From Lotus japonicus (taxonomy: Eukaryota; Streptophyta; Magnoliopsida; Fabales; Fabaceae): 64,000 bases of DNA. Below the pieces are notes generated by a model. It did not search any database. It worked only from the letters and a program-made list of their open reading frames with translations, and was not told where the DNA came from. The position numbers were made by a program, and so were the translations under genes. Positions within the stretch are counted from its first letter, which is position 1. Each line of letters starts with the position of its first letter. Positions 23,271 through 34,491 of the stretch are shown here, in pieces. The stretch is from assembly GCF_012489685.1 (NCBI RefSeq), contig NC_080041.1, forward strand, positions 29,191,780-29,255,779, written 5' to 3'.

Positions 23271-24044
23271 GTCCCTTATTCATACATGATTTTCAACTCC
23301 CTAAGTCAATCTTAATCATAGGATTCTTATTCAACTGAGCAAAATTCACTTGCTACTCTAGCATGCATCACCGAAATCCATGATAAAGTTCCAGTCACTA
23401 TTAGACTCTGAGTAGCTTGTCCAATTATGATAACTTCAAGTATTCATCTTAATACTAACACTTTCCTTCTTGTAACTTGATTACCGTTTCGTCGATAAAC
23501 TTCTTAATCTCCCAATCAAATTATGACAAACTTCAAGTCCTACACACTTATGACAAGAATTAATAGACTCAAAACCTAAACCTTTCCAAGTTTGGATCTC
23601 TGATGCTCTGTAACTCTTCAACATTTCCTAAAAGAATATTCATCTCCTAAAACTACAACTCCTTCGCAAGGAAAACAATTACTTATTGAGAACCTTTTTT
23701 TTTCTCCCAAACTCAACTAATCTTCGATCAACTCAAGTTGATCTTACCAATGCTTCTATCAAAGTCCATATCCAGCTGTGATTCCGAATATCACCCCCTC
23801 AATATTAAGTTGATCAGGCCTAATACATCGAAGGTGGAAATCTAGAAAAACCTACTGGAGCAGTCAATGAGTTCCTATCATCCAATAGTCACAAATATCC
23901 TGACATCACATCCTCAACGATTCCGCTACGGAACTACACGCCCTCAACATCATACGTATACTATCCATAAGAAATCTCTATGAGATTCATTCTTCAGCTT
24001 CTAGCTTCCTTTTAAACGCATCGGTAGAAGACTACTTTCTAGGC
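23271..24044 (-). other. Internal spacer of the gag-only element
   Basis: AT-rich, with stops in all frames; no RT or integrase motif found on either strand. It lies where about 3 kb of pol would be in a full chromovirus. Confidence 0.6.
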
Positions 24045-25328
24045 TTAACATGTCATTCTAAACCTCGTGCAACTTCTATAGCTAAAATACGAGCTACGGT
24101 CAAATAAGGTATTAATAGGCGTAATAACTATAAGGTCAAAGCTTAAACGATATAAGCAAGATAGTTGTGTTGCATGCGCTACGAGAGTAACGGAGTATAT
24201 TATACTAGAATGAAAAAGAATGGTTAGAAGATTACCATCGTTCTTGCGCTCTCTTCTGGCAAACCCCTCAGCTCTCTCACCGTCCATGGTGTAGACCTTT
24301 CCCCTAGCGGCAGGGTGCTTTCCCCTTGCAGTGTTGACGGTTGGCTCCGTCTTGGGTGCTCTGCACTGACCGGCACTATGCCCCATTCTGTTACAATTAA
24401 AGCACTTGGGCCTCGTGTCGGGACAAGCATTAGCATAATGTCCCGGCTTCCCACATCTGAAACAGGTCATCTCCCTGTTCAAAGTCCGATCTCCAGAACC
24501 ACCAGCAGTACCCGTCATGGGTCGGTAAGATCCTGAAGTAAACCCTTTTTCAGCAGGGCGCTGATACAGCCTCCTGTTTTGAAACCTCCCTCTGTTCTGA
24601 ACATCCTGAGAGCCCGACCTCATCGGCCCTCCAGTTCCAGTCCGGTTTAGCCTCCGGTTCTTCATCAGTTCCACTTCCGTGGCTTTCTCAACCAACGATT
24701 GGAATCGCATGATTCCCAGTGGCCTCACTGAGTCCTCAATATCCGGCCTCAGTCCATTCACAAAGCGCTTGCACATGTAGCGCTCGTTCACATGATCATG
24801 AAAGAATTGAAAATGCTTCGCCAAAGATTCCAGCTTCGAAGCAAATTCCGGTACTGACATACCTCCCTGACGGAGTGTCAGAAACTGTGCCTCCCTCTCA
24901 TCCCGAGCACTTATTGGAAAATACTTTTCCAAGAATGCGGTCCGGAATGAGTTCCAGTTAATCTCCTCGTGATTGTCTTCCATAATCCCTCTGGTGCCCT
25001 TCCACCAGTACTCAGCATCCCCGAGTAGCAGATAAGTTGCCATACCCAACTTGGCACCCTCAGCAGTTTGTAGTACGCCGAATATCTTCTCGATCTCCTG
25101 AATCCAGAGATCTGCTTTGTCTAGGTCAGTACCACCAGAGAACTTTGGTGGGTTTTGCCTCCTGAAATCATTCAGGCCTTTGTTCTGGTCCAGAGTGACT
25201 TCCCTCTGGCGTTGATGCTGATCACGTGCTTCTTCAGCAGCACGCCTCATAGCGTTATCGTTCGCTTGTGCCGTCACAGCTTGGGCCATAGTGGCCATCA
25301 TCGCAGCTAATTGGTTAGTGTTCACCAT
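24045..25328 (-). CDS. Gag polyprotein of the gag-only element, 427 codons
   Basis: The frame opens at ATG 25328, 200 bp inside the primer site. Order: Ala/Gln-rich N-terminus; a retrotransposon gag domain (about residues 55-215, with PPKFSGGTDLDKADLWIQEI, YWWKGTRG and FLEKYFP); a basic Arg/Gly-rich linker; two CCHC zinc knuckles (CFRCGKPGHYANAC near 289 and CFNCNRMGHSAGQC near 308). Gag forms the particle and binds the RNA. After the knuckles the sequence enters a protease-like start (VYTMDGERAEGF, GNLLTILF), but the expected catalytic Asp-Ser-Gly is HSS, so the protease is not functional. The open gag amid otherwise decayed sequence could mean a fairly recent insertion or selection for Gag; I cannot tell which. 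Confidence 0.88.
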   Translation of the reverse strand: MVNTNQLAAMMATMAQAVTAQANDNAMRRAAEEARDQHQRQREVTLDQNKGLNDFRRQNPPKFSGGTDLDKADLWIQEIEKIFGVLQTAEGAKLGMATYLLLGDAEYWWKGTRGIMEDNHEEINWNSFRTAFLEKYFPISARDEREAQFLTLRQGGMSVPEFASKLESLAKHFQFFHDHVNERYMCKRFVNGLRPDIEDSVRPLGIMRFQSLVEKATEVELMKNRRLNRTGTGGPMRSGSQDVQNRGRFQNRRLYQRPAEKGFTSGSYRPMTGTAGGSGDRTLNREMTCFRCGKPGHYANACPDTRPKCFNCNRMGHSAGQCRAPKTEPTVNTARGKHPAARGKVYTMDGERAEGFARRERKNDGNLLTILFHSSIIYSVTLVAHATQLSCLYRLSFDLIVITPINTLFDRSSYFSYRSCTRFRMTC

Positions 25329-25526
25329 GTTCTGTTACGTTAAGCAAACAGTTAGTACTCATCATAAGATAGCATCTAGTATAACTATACAATATGATTA
25401 AGCAATAACTTCCATCAATTCTAAGCGAAAAATCGCTTGCAGACAATCAATTTTTCACTCTTTACAGAGTCACACAACCTAGCACAGAAGACCTATTCCC
25501 CAACAACTCCCGAAAGACTCGACCGT

Positions 25527-25538
25527 GCTCTGATACCA
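25527..25538 (-). other. Primer binding site, initiator tRNA-Met type
   Basis: The plus strand reads GCTCTGATACCA, the complement of TGGTATCAGAGC, the standard plant initiator-tRNA-Met primer site. It is 3 bp from the LTR end at 25542, which fixes the minus orientation. Confidence 0.92.
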
Positions 25539-25541
25539 CAA

Positions 25542-28500
25542 TGTAACACCCCGATTTCGGTGGCGTCACTTTAGTAACCAAATAAACTTAATGCGGAAAA
25601 ACGTGAATTATTTTTTTCGTCGATAATATAAACAAGACATAAAGAAATAAAACTCTAATGCGAAGGATAATCAGAAACTAATATACAATAATAATTACAG
25701 CCCCCGCTGTAAGTAGCTAACCACATCACGAGTAAACCTCCAGTGACGGGAAGTAAGAAAAGTAGCGCCCGTAGGCAAAATGTACAAACCAAAAGAAAGG
25801 TCAAGTGTTCGCAGCACTATCCCTCAAAAATGAGAATAAGCTGGCCCATCGGCCTAAAACAAGACCTCCTAAGTCCAACCAACTCTCTGTGATTCCCGTA
25901 AAGAAACCACACAAAAAGCTATAGGTGGGAAACTACCCTGTCCCCAAAGAAAACAGATGATGTTCAGAGCTAAGACTCTACTCCTACACTAATCCCATCT
26001 CGAGGAGCTCACACCAGCACTAAAACCTACATGCTAGCATGATCGTCATCCGAATCTGAATCCAGAACGACCTAGTCTATGTTCACCATCCGTCCTCCTC
26101 TCGCTACCGCGATGCGCTCCTGTTCCAGCATCTCAATCCCTAGTTTCCCCCGAAGGGTGAACCATCGTGAACCAGCCCGCCAAAGACATCTGACAAAGGG
26201 CGTTTGTCCGCCAAAGCACACACAGAAGACGCGAGGGTCAACTCCAAAGAATTACCTAAATAATAGCACCGATAGATACAAATAATAGAATAGCCACTTA
26301 GGCTTATAGCTAGGGATAACATCCTAGGGTTGCATATTCCATAACGAACATAAATGGCAGTAATAACAATTAACATGTTACAAATAGGATTAACAAGTAA
26401 CAATCACACCCAGCAACTAAGTCAGTATGCATGTTGCATGATATGATATGGCGGTTAACCCAGTTAACCAATGCATTCCGGAAACGGATGGACATCAAAC
26501 GGATCAATCCTAGCTCCAGCAACGGTGGGACCATTTCTGCCCGCGTGCCTCTTACACCAAACAAAGGTAGCCAGATCAGCAGTAAACCCTAAGGTCTGCC
26601 ATTTTGGTATGCTACAAGAGTCGTCTACAAACGCTCTTACACGGCATTCCGGGTCTTATGACCATTTTGGAAACCGACGAAGGTCCGGTAATCACGCCGT
26701 GTATTAACCTCCTATGTGTGCGTGAATGCAATGTGATTAGCCAAACAACGTCTCCGACCTCACTCGACATGTCGCCACGTGTTCTAGCTAAATTAATGTC
26801 TCTAAAAGCTTACCCTAAGGTAACAGTCGATTCTGCGACAAAATACGATAATCATAAAATGAGTGCACACACTCACGATAACTATTCGAGTCAACAATGC
26901 TCTCACGAAGTCTCACGCTTCAGTGGAGTCTCACACATTCACAAAGTCTCACGCTTCAGTGAAGTTTTATGCTTTCACGGGGTCTCACGCCCCAGTGAAT
27001 TTACACACTTGCACGAAGTCTCACGCTTCAGTGAAGTTCCATGCTATTCACGAGGTCTCACGCCTCAGTGAAGATCCACGCTTTCCACAAGGTCTCACGC
27101 CTTAGTGGAGTATCACGCATTCACAAGGTCTCACGCCATAGTGAAGCTTCATGCTGTTCACGAGGTCTCACGCCTCAGTGAAGATCCATGCTTTCCACAA
27201 GGTCTCACGCCTCAGTGGAGTATCAACATACTCGGAAACTATCAATTTCCCGGCTTATCCCTCGGATAGCCCAACCACATAGCTGCTCCAACAGCACAAG
27301 AGTATCAACGTACTCAAAACTTCTTAACATTCTCAACACATGGATCCGACGACACTTCTCGTTTTCCAAAACTAAGATTTGCATCCAAAGCTTCCTTTCG
27401 AGATTAATACCATTACTTGAAGATTTAGAGGTTGTTTAATGTCTTATGAGTTTTCTTTTCAAAATAATATCCTTTTAGTCTTATCGCAAATCCTATAAGT
27501 TCTCGGGATCTCCTAATCCCCAAATGACACCAGAGAATGTCTCGATCCATAAAAAAACACCATAACAAGGTCCGATTCTCATTCGTCCTATCAAACTTTC
27601 TCAAAACTCTCAAAATAAAATCGGCATGACCTGCCCGCTATTCTCACTATTCAGAAACTCAGAGTTCATTGCAAAAGCATAATTTAACTCAGCACAATCA
27701 ATCAACATGTCATATATCAACATATTAAGCAATAACCACATAGCACTTAGCATGTAAGGCATGCACCACACATCCTAAATTACCCAATTAGCACATAGCA
27801 TGTAAGTCAATCTCAAAAACATTCAGTAGATGAATCATCTACATTGTCAGCCGAAGCCTCAGAAAACATTTTTCCAATCAAACACAAACAAGTGCATAAA
27901 CAGTAAACAATGTCGAAAGCATCGACTCTAAGCATTAACTAGAGATTCAGTGAGTAGCCCTCACCTGCAGATTCTCCAGGGTTATCTCCTAAAGCTCCTT
28001 CACAATCAAAGCCTTGCTCCGCTGGGAATTCCTCAAAATCACCTTTAGAGCAAAACCACAGAAATACTATCAGAATCTATCGGAAACTAAGCTATCAATA
28101 CTTACTAAGGTTACACGAAGCAGTACATACTCCGAGGTACGATAATCTAGCGCGAAAGGACAAGTTTTCAGAAAAGGAATTTTCCTCCTCCCCCCTTATA
28201 AGGCTCGGCCACTTTTGGTAATTGTAGGGTTCGATTTTTCTTCGATCAAACTTGGTTCCTATGCTATCATTCGCCGTAACTAAGGGTATTATGAACTCGG
28301 AAAAATTATCGGATCAAAAACTGTCGCAGGGGTATTTTGGTCATGATTTTTAACTTAGAATTTCAAAACTGAAATCCCAAAAAGAAAATTTGACAGGGAC
28401 GTTACTAACGACGTTTATGACAACTAATCCTACTAGCACTAAGCTAAGGCGATAGTTTTCAGCCTAAAGGTTGAAGCTTTACTCCAAAAATGGGTATTTA

Positions 28501-28668
28501 AGGCATAAATTGATTCCGGCGGAAATCCGGCGGCATAACGGAAAATCTAATCCGGCAGAAGTGATCTTGGGCATGTAAGGAAGATGTTTAGAATCAGAAA
28601 TGAAATATTCAGGATAGTTTTGCAAAAACCTCAAAACTATCAGCTCAGAAAAGTCTACAGAAAAGCTA
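25542..28668 (-). repeat. 5' LTR of the gag-only element, first part
   Basis: Begins TGTAACACCCCG and matches 19093-22207 closely. It is interrupted by E2, which starts at 28669. The remainder is at 39229-40258. The 36-bp array is at 26910-27225. Confidence 0.9.
26910..27225. repeat. 36-bp tandem array in the right LTR
   Basis: Nine GTCTCACGC units, as in the other two LTR copies. One unit here reads GTCTCACGCCATAG instead of GCCTTAG. Confidence 0.9.
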
Positions 28669-28960
28669 TGTGGACTAGTGGACAGGGCGAGCCCCTAAAG
28701 GGGCAACGCCCAGCATGTAGCCCGCCCTAGGGCCGGGCCCTAGCCTTAAATTGGGCCTTGATCTCAGAGGCCCAATTGGCCCAATAGGTAGTACCCAAGC
28801 TCTATAAATAAGAGGTAGTTATCAGTTGTAAAGGACTTTTGCTCATTTGATGAAATCACGCATAAAATTCAGCATTCACTCTCTCATTCTCATTCTCTCT
28901 CTAGCACAATCCTCCACTCTCTAGGTACTATACCTTTCTTCAATGTTCATTGCTAGAACA
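28669..28960 (+). repeat. E2 5' LTR
   Basis: TGTGGACTAGTGG to CTAGAACA. TATA box TCTATAAATA at 28801-28810, followed by a pyrimidine-rich CTCTCTC leader region. A GC-rich palindromic stretch (GCCCGCCCTAGGGCCGGGC) lies near 28720. Confidence 0.9.
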
Positions 28961-28962
28961 TT

Positions 28963-28980
28963 TGGCGCCGTCTGTGGGGA
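28963..28980 (+). other. E2 primer binding site
   Basis: TGGCGCCGTCTGTGGGGA, two bases after the LTR. It is the same site as in E1. Confidence 0.88.
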
Positions 28981-29124
28981 CTGTAAACTTTCTACTCCCA
29001 TTCACGTGGATTGATTGTGCAGGAAGTTATCTCTGATTGCGATCAGGCAATTCTCTGGTTTTCTGATTTTGATTCTGTGACCGGTGTTCGTTTTCCGATC
29101 GAGTTTGCGTCATTCCTGGTTTGG

Positions 29125-29880
29125 ATGGAGACTCGACGCAGGAGGCAACATCATTCACCAGTGCGACAGCGAATTTCGCCGCCTCGGCGGCCTCATCGTG
29201 TGGTCCTGGATTCTCCGGTACGAACGGCGGGAGTGCAGCCGCCTTCTCCTCCTCCATCACCACCACCTCCTCCATCGCCTTCACAGGTTGGATCTCTGGA
29301 GCGCTCACCAGAGAATTCACCTGCTCCTGAGCAACAACCGGCGGTAACACAGGAGCAATGGCGCCATTTGATGCGCAGCATTGGCAACATCCAGCAGCGG
29401 AATGAGCATCTACAGGCTCAGTTAGATTTCTACCGTCGCGAGCAGCGAGATGATGGAAGCAGGGAAGCAGATTCCGTGGCTGAGTTCCGTCCGTTCTCGG
29501 AGGATGTGGAGAGTGTGGCGATTCCGGATAATATGAAAACGTTAGTTCTGGATTCTTACAGTGGAGATTCCGATCCGAAAGATCATCTTCTGTATTTCAA
29601 TACGAAGATGGTGATAATTGCGGCGTCAGATGCGGTGAAGTGCAGGATTTTTCCATCGACGTTCAAATCGACGGCGATGGCGTGGTTCACAACTTTGCCG
29701 CGCGGATCGATATCAAATTTCAGAGACTTCTCATCCAAGTTTCTAGTGCAATTCTCGGCGAATAAGAATCAGCCGGTGACGATCAATGACCTATACAATA
29801 TTCGCCAGCAAGAAGGGGAGTCACTGAAAGAGTACATGGCAAGGTACAGCGCGGCATCGGTCAAGGTAGAGGACGAGTAG
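29125..29880 (+). CDS. E2 Gag, first part, ending at an in-frame TAG
   Basis: The first ATG in the frame is at 29125 (METRRRRQHH), 164 bp after the LTR. The N-terminus is basic, then Pro-rich (about residues 40-75), then a capsid-type retrotransposon gag domain (MAWFTTLPRGSISNFRDFSS, then QEGESLKEYMARY). The frame stops at TAG 29878-29880 and goes on in the same frame with typical gag sequence (ALAFKNGLLPGG). So the stop lies inside gag and not at a domain border. Gag would form the particle shell. The stop is probably a single-base mutation; read-through is possible but not shown. Confidence 0.82.
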   Translation: METRRRRQHHSPVRQRISPPRRPHRVVLDSPVRTAGVQPPSPPPSPPPPPSPSQVGSLERSPENSPAPEQQPAVTQEQWRHLMRSIGNIQQRNEHLQAQLDFYRREQRDDGSREADSVAEFRPFSEDVESVAIPDNMKTLVLDSYSGDSDPKDHLLYFNTKMVIIAASDAVKCRIFPSTFKSTAMAWFTTLPRGSISNFRDFSSKFLVQFSANKNQPVTINDLYNIRQQEGESLKEYMARYSAASVKVEDE

Positions 29881-32800
29881 CCTCGAGCTTGTGCTCTAGC
29901 ATTTAAGAACGGTTTGCTACCGGGAGGGTTGAACAGCAAATTGACACGTAAGCCGGCGCGCTCGATGGAAGAGATGCGTGCTCGCGCCAGCACTTATATT
30001 CTTGATGAGGAGGACGACGCTTTCAAACGAAAGCGCGCGAAGTTGGAAAAGGGCGACACGTCGCCCAAACGCGCGAAAAAAGATAGGAGCGGCGAAGATA
30101 AGAGGGATGGCAAGCAGCAGAGACCAGATAAGGGGAATGCGGTATTCAAACCGACCAAGGAACAGTTGTATCCACGGCGCGATGATTATGAACAACGTCG
30201 GCCTTGGCAATCTAAGTCTCATCGCCAGCGGGAGGAAACTGATATGGTGATGAACACAGATTTATCGGATATGCTCCGAGGGGCGAGGGACGCAAATCTA
30301 GTGGATGAACCGGAGGCCCCAAAATATCAGCCACGGGACGCCAATCCCAAGAAGTGGTGTGAGTTCCACCGGTCCGCCGGGCACGATACGGATGACTGTT
30401 GGACTTTGCAGCGGGAGATTGATAAGTTGATTCGGGCGGGGTATCAAGGAAATCGCCAAGGTCCGTGGCGCAACGGTGGCGATCAAAACAAAGCGCATAA
30501 GCGGGAGGAGGAGCGAGCGGACACTAAGGGCAAGAAAAAACAAGAATCAGCGGCTATCGCCACCAGAGGGGCTGATGACACGTTCGCTCAACACTCAGGA
30601 CCGCCCGTCGGGACCATAAACACCATCGCCGGAGGATTTGGCGGCGGTGGCGACACCCATGCGGCGCGGAAACGCCATGTTCGTGCCGTTAATTCCGTTC
30701 ATGAGGTCGCTTTTGGATTCGTACACCCTGACATAACAATCTCGATGGCAGACTTTGAGGGGATAAAGCCTCATAAGGATGACCCGATCGTGGTGCAGTT
30801 AAGGATGAACAGTTTCAACGTTAGAAGGGTACTCCTAGATCAGGGTAGTTCGGCCGATATTATCTATGGTGATGCATTTGACAAGTTGGGACTAACTGAC
30901 AATGATCTGACTCCATATGCGGGAACCTTGGTAGGTTTCGCGGGGGAGCAAGTAATGGTGCGAGGATACATTGATCTAGACACAATATTTGGGGAAGATG
31001 AGTGTGCCAGGGTTTTGAAGGTAAGGTATCTGGTTCTCCAGGTGGTGGCATCTTACAATGTCATCTTTGGGCGAAATACATTGAATCGCCTTTGTGCTGT
31101 AATTTCAACAGCCCACTTGGCGGTCAAGTATCCGCTAAGCAGTGGAAAGGTGGGAAAGCTGAAGGTAGACCAGAAGATGGCGAGGGAGTGTTACAATAAT
31201 TGCCTTAACTTGTACGGCAAGAAGAGTGCGTTGGTCGGTCATAGATGTTATGAAATCGAAGCTTCGGATGAAAATCTTGACCCCCGGGGCGAGGGGCGAG
31301 TAAATAGGCCCACGCCAATTGAGGAAACGAAGGCGCTAAAGTTTGGCGATCGCACTTTGAAGATTGGGACCATACTGACGGAAGAGCAGGAGACGCACCT
31401 GACAAAACTGCTTGGGGAGAACTTAGACTTGTTTGCTTGGAGCTGCAAAGACATGCCTGGAATTGATCCAAACTTCATCTGCCATCGATTGGCATTGAAT
31501 CCAAGTGTCAAGCCAGTTTCACAACTCAGGAGGCGCTTGGGTGGCGACAAAGGGAAGGCGGTGCAACAAGAAGTTGACAAGCTGCTGGCGGCAGAGTTCA
31601 TCAGGGAAGTGAAGTATCCGACGTGGTTGGCGAACGTCGTAATGGTGAAGAAGGCAAACGGGAAATGGCAAATGTGTGTAGATTACACAGATTTAAACAA
31701 AGCATGTCCAAAAGATTCGTATCCCCTTCCTAGCATCGATAGCCTTGTTGATGGTGCCTCGGGCAACGAACTGCTTAGCTTGATGGATGCTTATTCTGGC
31801 TACCATCAAATCCGCATGCACCCGGCAGACGAGGACAAAACGGCTTTCATGACCGCCAGAGTCAATTATTGCTATCGCACCATGCCGTTTGGACTAAAGA
31901 ACGCTGGGGCGACCTACCAAAGATTGATGGATAGGGTTTTTGCTGGGCAGGTGGGAAGAAACATGGAGGTTTACGTTGATGATATGATTGTTAAATCAGT
32001 ACGTGGTTTGGACCATCATCAAGATCTGGAGGAAGCATTTGGCGAGATAAGGAAGCACAATATGCGCCTCAACCCGGAGAAATGCTCTTTTGGTGTTCAG
32101 GGTGGCAAGTTTTTGGGATTCATGATCACATCCAGAGGGATAGAGATAAACCCGGATAAATGCAAGGCGATTCAGCAGATGAAAAGCCCTTCTAATGTGA
32201 AAGAGGTCCAACGTTTAACAGGGCGAATAGCAGCATTATCTCGTTTTCTTCCTAAGTCTGGTGACAGATCTTTTCCTTTTTTCAAGTGTCTTCGCAAGAA
32301 TGTCGCATTTGAGTGGACGGCGGAGTGTGAGGAAGCTTTTGTTCGCCTTAAGGAACTCCTATCGTCACCACCAATCTTGTCGAAACCAATACAGGGACAC
32401 CCGCTGCACTTGTACTTTACTGTGAGCGATAGCGCTCTAAGCTCGGTGGTGCTACAGGAGATAGACGACGAGCATCGAATTGTCTATTTTGTTAGTCACA
32501 CACTCCAGGGCGCAGAGGTCAGATACCAGAAGATTGAGAAGGCGGCGTTGGCGGTCCTCGTCACCGCCCGGCGGTTGAGACCTTATTTTCAGAGTTTCCC
32601 AGTGAAGGTGCGGACAGATTTTCCCTTGAGACAAGTGTTACAAAAACCGGATTTATCAGGTAGATTGGTCGCCTGGTCGGTTGAATTGTCAGAGTATGGA
32701 TTACAATATGATAAGCGGGGCACGGTTGGTGCGCAGTCACTAGCTGACTTTGTGGTCGAGTTGACTCCAGATCGGTTTGAAAGAGTGGACACTCAATGGA

Positions 32801-34491
32801 CTCTCTTCGTGGATGGATCCTCCAATAGTAGTGGCAGCGGCGCGGGAGTGACGTTAGAAGGGCCGGGGGAACTAGTATTGGAGCAATCGCTGAAATTCGA
32901 GTTCAAGGCAACGAACAACCAGGCAGAGTATGAAGCTCTCATCGCCGGATTGAAGTTGGCGCGGGAAGTGAAGATCGGGAGTTTGTTGATAAGAACGGAT
33001 TCACAATTGGTGGAGAATCAAGTGAAGGGAACTTTCCAGGTCAAAGATCCCAATCTGATCAAGTACCTTGAGCGGGTACGATATTTGATGACACTTTTCC
33101 AAGAGGTCGTGGTAGAGTACGTTCCTCGGGCAGAAAATCAGCGGGCGGACGCGCTGGCCAAATTGGCGAGCACGCGGAAGCCCGGCAATAACAAAAGTGT
33201 GATTCAGGAAACGCTGGCGTACCCAAGCATCGAAGGTGAGCTCATGGCGTGCGTGAACAGAGGGGGGACATGGATGGGTCCCATAATATCTGTCTTGGCG
33301 GGGGACCCGGCGGAAGTGGAGCAATGCACGAAGGAACAACGACGGGAGGCGAGCCACTATACTCTCATTGATGGACACTTGTATCGCCGTGGTTTTTCAA
33401 CGCCGTTGTTAAAATGCGTACCGCCAGAGAAGTACGAGGCGATAATGTCGGAAGTACATGAAGGAGTGTGTGCGAGCCACATCGGGGGAAGGGCTTTGGC
33501 TTGCAAGGTGTTGAGGGCGGGTTTTTACTGGCCCACCCTCAGGAAAGATTGTATGGACTTCGTGAAGCAGTGCAAGAAATGTCAGGTGTTCGCGGATTTG
33601 TCTAAGGCACCGCCAAAAGAGTTGGTAACGATGAGCGCCCCATGGCCTTTCGCCATGTGGGGTGTGGACTTGGTCGGACCTTTTCCGACCGCCAGGGCCC
33701 AAATGAAGTTTATATTAGTGGCGGTGGACTACTTCACTAAGTGGATTGAGGCTGAGCCCCTGGCCAAGATTACTTCTGCAAAGATAGTCAATTTCTACTG
33801 GAAGCGTATTGTTTGCAGGTTCGGGATTCCAAGGGCGATCATATCTGACAACGGGACCCAGTTTTCAAGCAGCCAAACAAGGGAGTTTTGCAGGGAAATG
33901 GGCATACAGATGAGGTTCGCCTCTGTTGAGCATCCGCAGACGAACGGGCAGGTGGAATCTGTGAACAGGGTAATCCTACGAGGACTAAGACGACGGCTTG
34001 CGGAGGCTAAGGGAGCTTGGTTGGATGAACTTCCGGTGGTGCTGTGGTCGTACAACACCACTGTGCAATCCACTACAAGGGAAACCCCCTTTAGAATGAC
34101 CTATGGGGTAGATGCCATGTTGCCGGTGGAGATTGACAACTTTACATGGCGGACTCAACCAGGTTTTGAAGGGGAAAACCAGACCAACATGGCGATGGAG
34201 CTGGACCTTTTGTCGGAAACGCGCGACGAGGCGCACATTCGGGAAACAGCGATGAAGCAGCGCGTGGCGGCAAAGTTCAACAGCAGGGTTCACGTCCGAG
34301 ATATGCAGGTCGGCGACCTGGTCCTTAAGTGGCGATCGGGAGCCCCGGGGAACAAGCTTACTCCTAACTGGGAAGGGCCCTACCGCATTATTAAAGTTCT
34401 TGGTAATGGGGCCTATCACTTAGAAGAGCTTGATGGAAGGCGGTTACCTCGGTCGTTCAATGGTTTGAGCTTGCGCTACTATTATAGTTGA
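29881..34491 (+). CDS. E2 Gag C-terminus and Pol polyprotein (protease, RT, RNase H, second RNase H, integrase)
   Basis: Continuous with gag after the TAG. Residue numbers here count from codon 29914. A Cys/His cluster (WCEFHRSAGHDTDDC) ends gag. The protease has LLDQGSSADII (Asp about 309). RT has YVDD at 687-690 and MPFGLKNAGATYQRLM. A gypsy RNase H follows (SHTLQGAEVRYQKIEKAALA), then an archaeal-type RNase H (LFVDGSSNSSGSG near 966, ..TDSQLV.., ADALAKLAS). Integrase has an HHCC finger (EVHEGVCASH..., CKKC) and the catalytic triad Asp1252, Asp1312, Glu1348, with 35 residues between the last two. The frame ends SLRYYYS at 34491. All catalytic residues except the unusual protease DQGS look intact, so this part could still encode active enzymes if translated. 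Confidence 0.93.
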   Translation, partial: PRACALAFKNGLLPGGLNSKLTRKPARSMEEMRARASTYILDEEDDAFKRKRAKLEKGDTSPKRAKKDRSGEDKRDGKQQRPDKGNAVFKPTKEQLYPRRDDYEQRRPWQSKSHRQREETDMVMNTDLSDMLRGARDANLVDEPEAPKYQPRDANPKKWCEFHRSAGHDTDDCWTLQREIDKLIRAGYQGNRQGPWRNGGDQNKAHKREEERADTKGKKKQESAAIATRGADDTFAQHSGPPVGTINTIAGGFGGGGDTHAARKRHVRAVNSVHEVAFGFVHPDITISMADFEGIKPHKDDPIVVQLRMNSFNVRRVLLDQGSSADIIYGDAFDKLGLTDNDLTPYAGTLVGFAGEQVMVRGYIDLDTIFGEDECARVLKVRYLVLQVVASYNVIFGRNTLNRLCAVISTAHLAVKYPLSSGKVGKLKVDQKMARECYNNCLNLYGKKSALVGHRCYEIEASDENLDPRGEGRVNRPTPIEETKALKFGDRTLKIGTILTEEQETHLTKLLGENLDLFAWSCKDMPGIDPNFICHRLALNPSVKPVSQLRRRLGGDKGKAVQQEVDKLLAAEFIREVKYPTWLANVVMVKKANGKWQMCVDYTDLNKACPKDSYPLPSIDSLVDGASGNELLSLMDAYSGYHQIRMHPADEDKTAFMTARVNYCYRTMPFGLKNAGATYQRLMDRVFAGQVGRNMEVYVDDMIVKSVRGLDHHQDLEEAFGEIRKHNMRLNPEKCSFGVQGGKFLGFMITSRGIEINPDKCKAIQQMKSPSNVKEVQRLTGRIAALSRFLPKSGDRSFPFFKCLRKNVAFEWTAECEEAFVRLKELLSSPPILSKPIQGHPLHLYFTVSDSALSSVVLQEIDDEHRIVYFVSHTLQGAEVRYQKIEKAALAVLVTARRLRPYFQSFPVKVRTDFPLRQVLQKPDLSGRLVAWSVELSEYGLQYDKRGTVGAQSLADFVVELTPDRFERVDTQWTLFVDGSSNSSGSGAGVTLEGPGELVLEQSLKFEFKATNNQAEYEALIAGLKLAREVKIGSLLIRTDSQLVENQVKGTFQVKDPNLIKYLERVRYLMTLFQEVVVEYVPRAENQRADALAKLASTRKPGNNKSVIQETLAYPSIEGELMACVNRGGTWMGPIISVLAGDPAEVEQCTKEQRREASHYTLIDGHLYRRGFSTPLLKCVPPEKYEAIMSEVHEGVCASHIGGRALACKVLRAGFYWPTLRKDCMDFVKQCKKCQVFADLSKAPPKELVTMSAPWPFAMWGVDLVGPFPTARAQMKFILVAVDYFTKWIEAEPLAKITSAKIVNFYWKRIVCRFGIPRAIISDNGTQFSSSQTREFCREMGIQMRFASVEHPQTNGQVESVNRVILRGLRRRLAEAKGAWLDELPVVLWSYNTTVQSTTRETPFRMTYGVDAMLPVEIDNFTWRTQPGFEGENQTNMAMELDLLSETRDEAHIRETAMKQRVAAKFNSRVHVRDMQVGDLVLKWRSGAPGNKLTPNWEGPYRIIKVLGNGAYHLEELDGRRLPRSFNGLSLRYYYS

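Noticed and set aside
29027..34419. Long minus-strand frames opposite E2 gag-pol
   Set aside because: They are shadows of the plus-strand polyprotein: GC-rich codons read backwards, with no motifs and no counterpart in E1.
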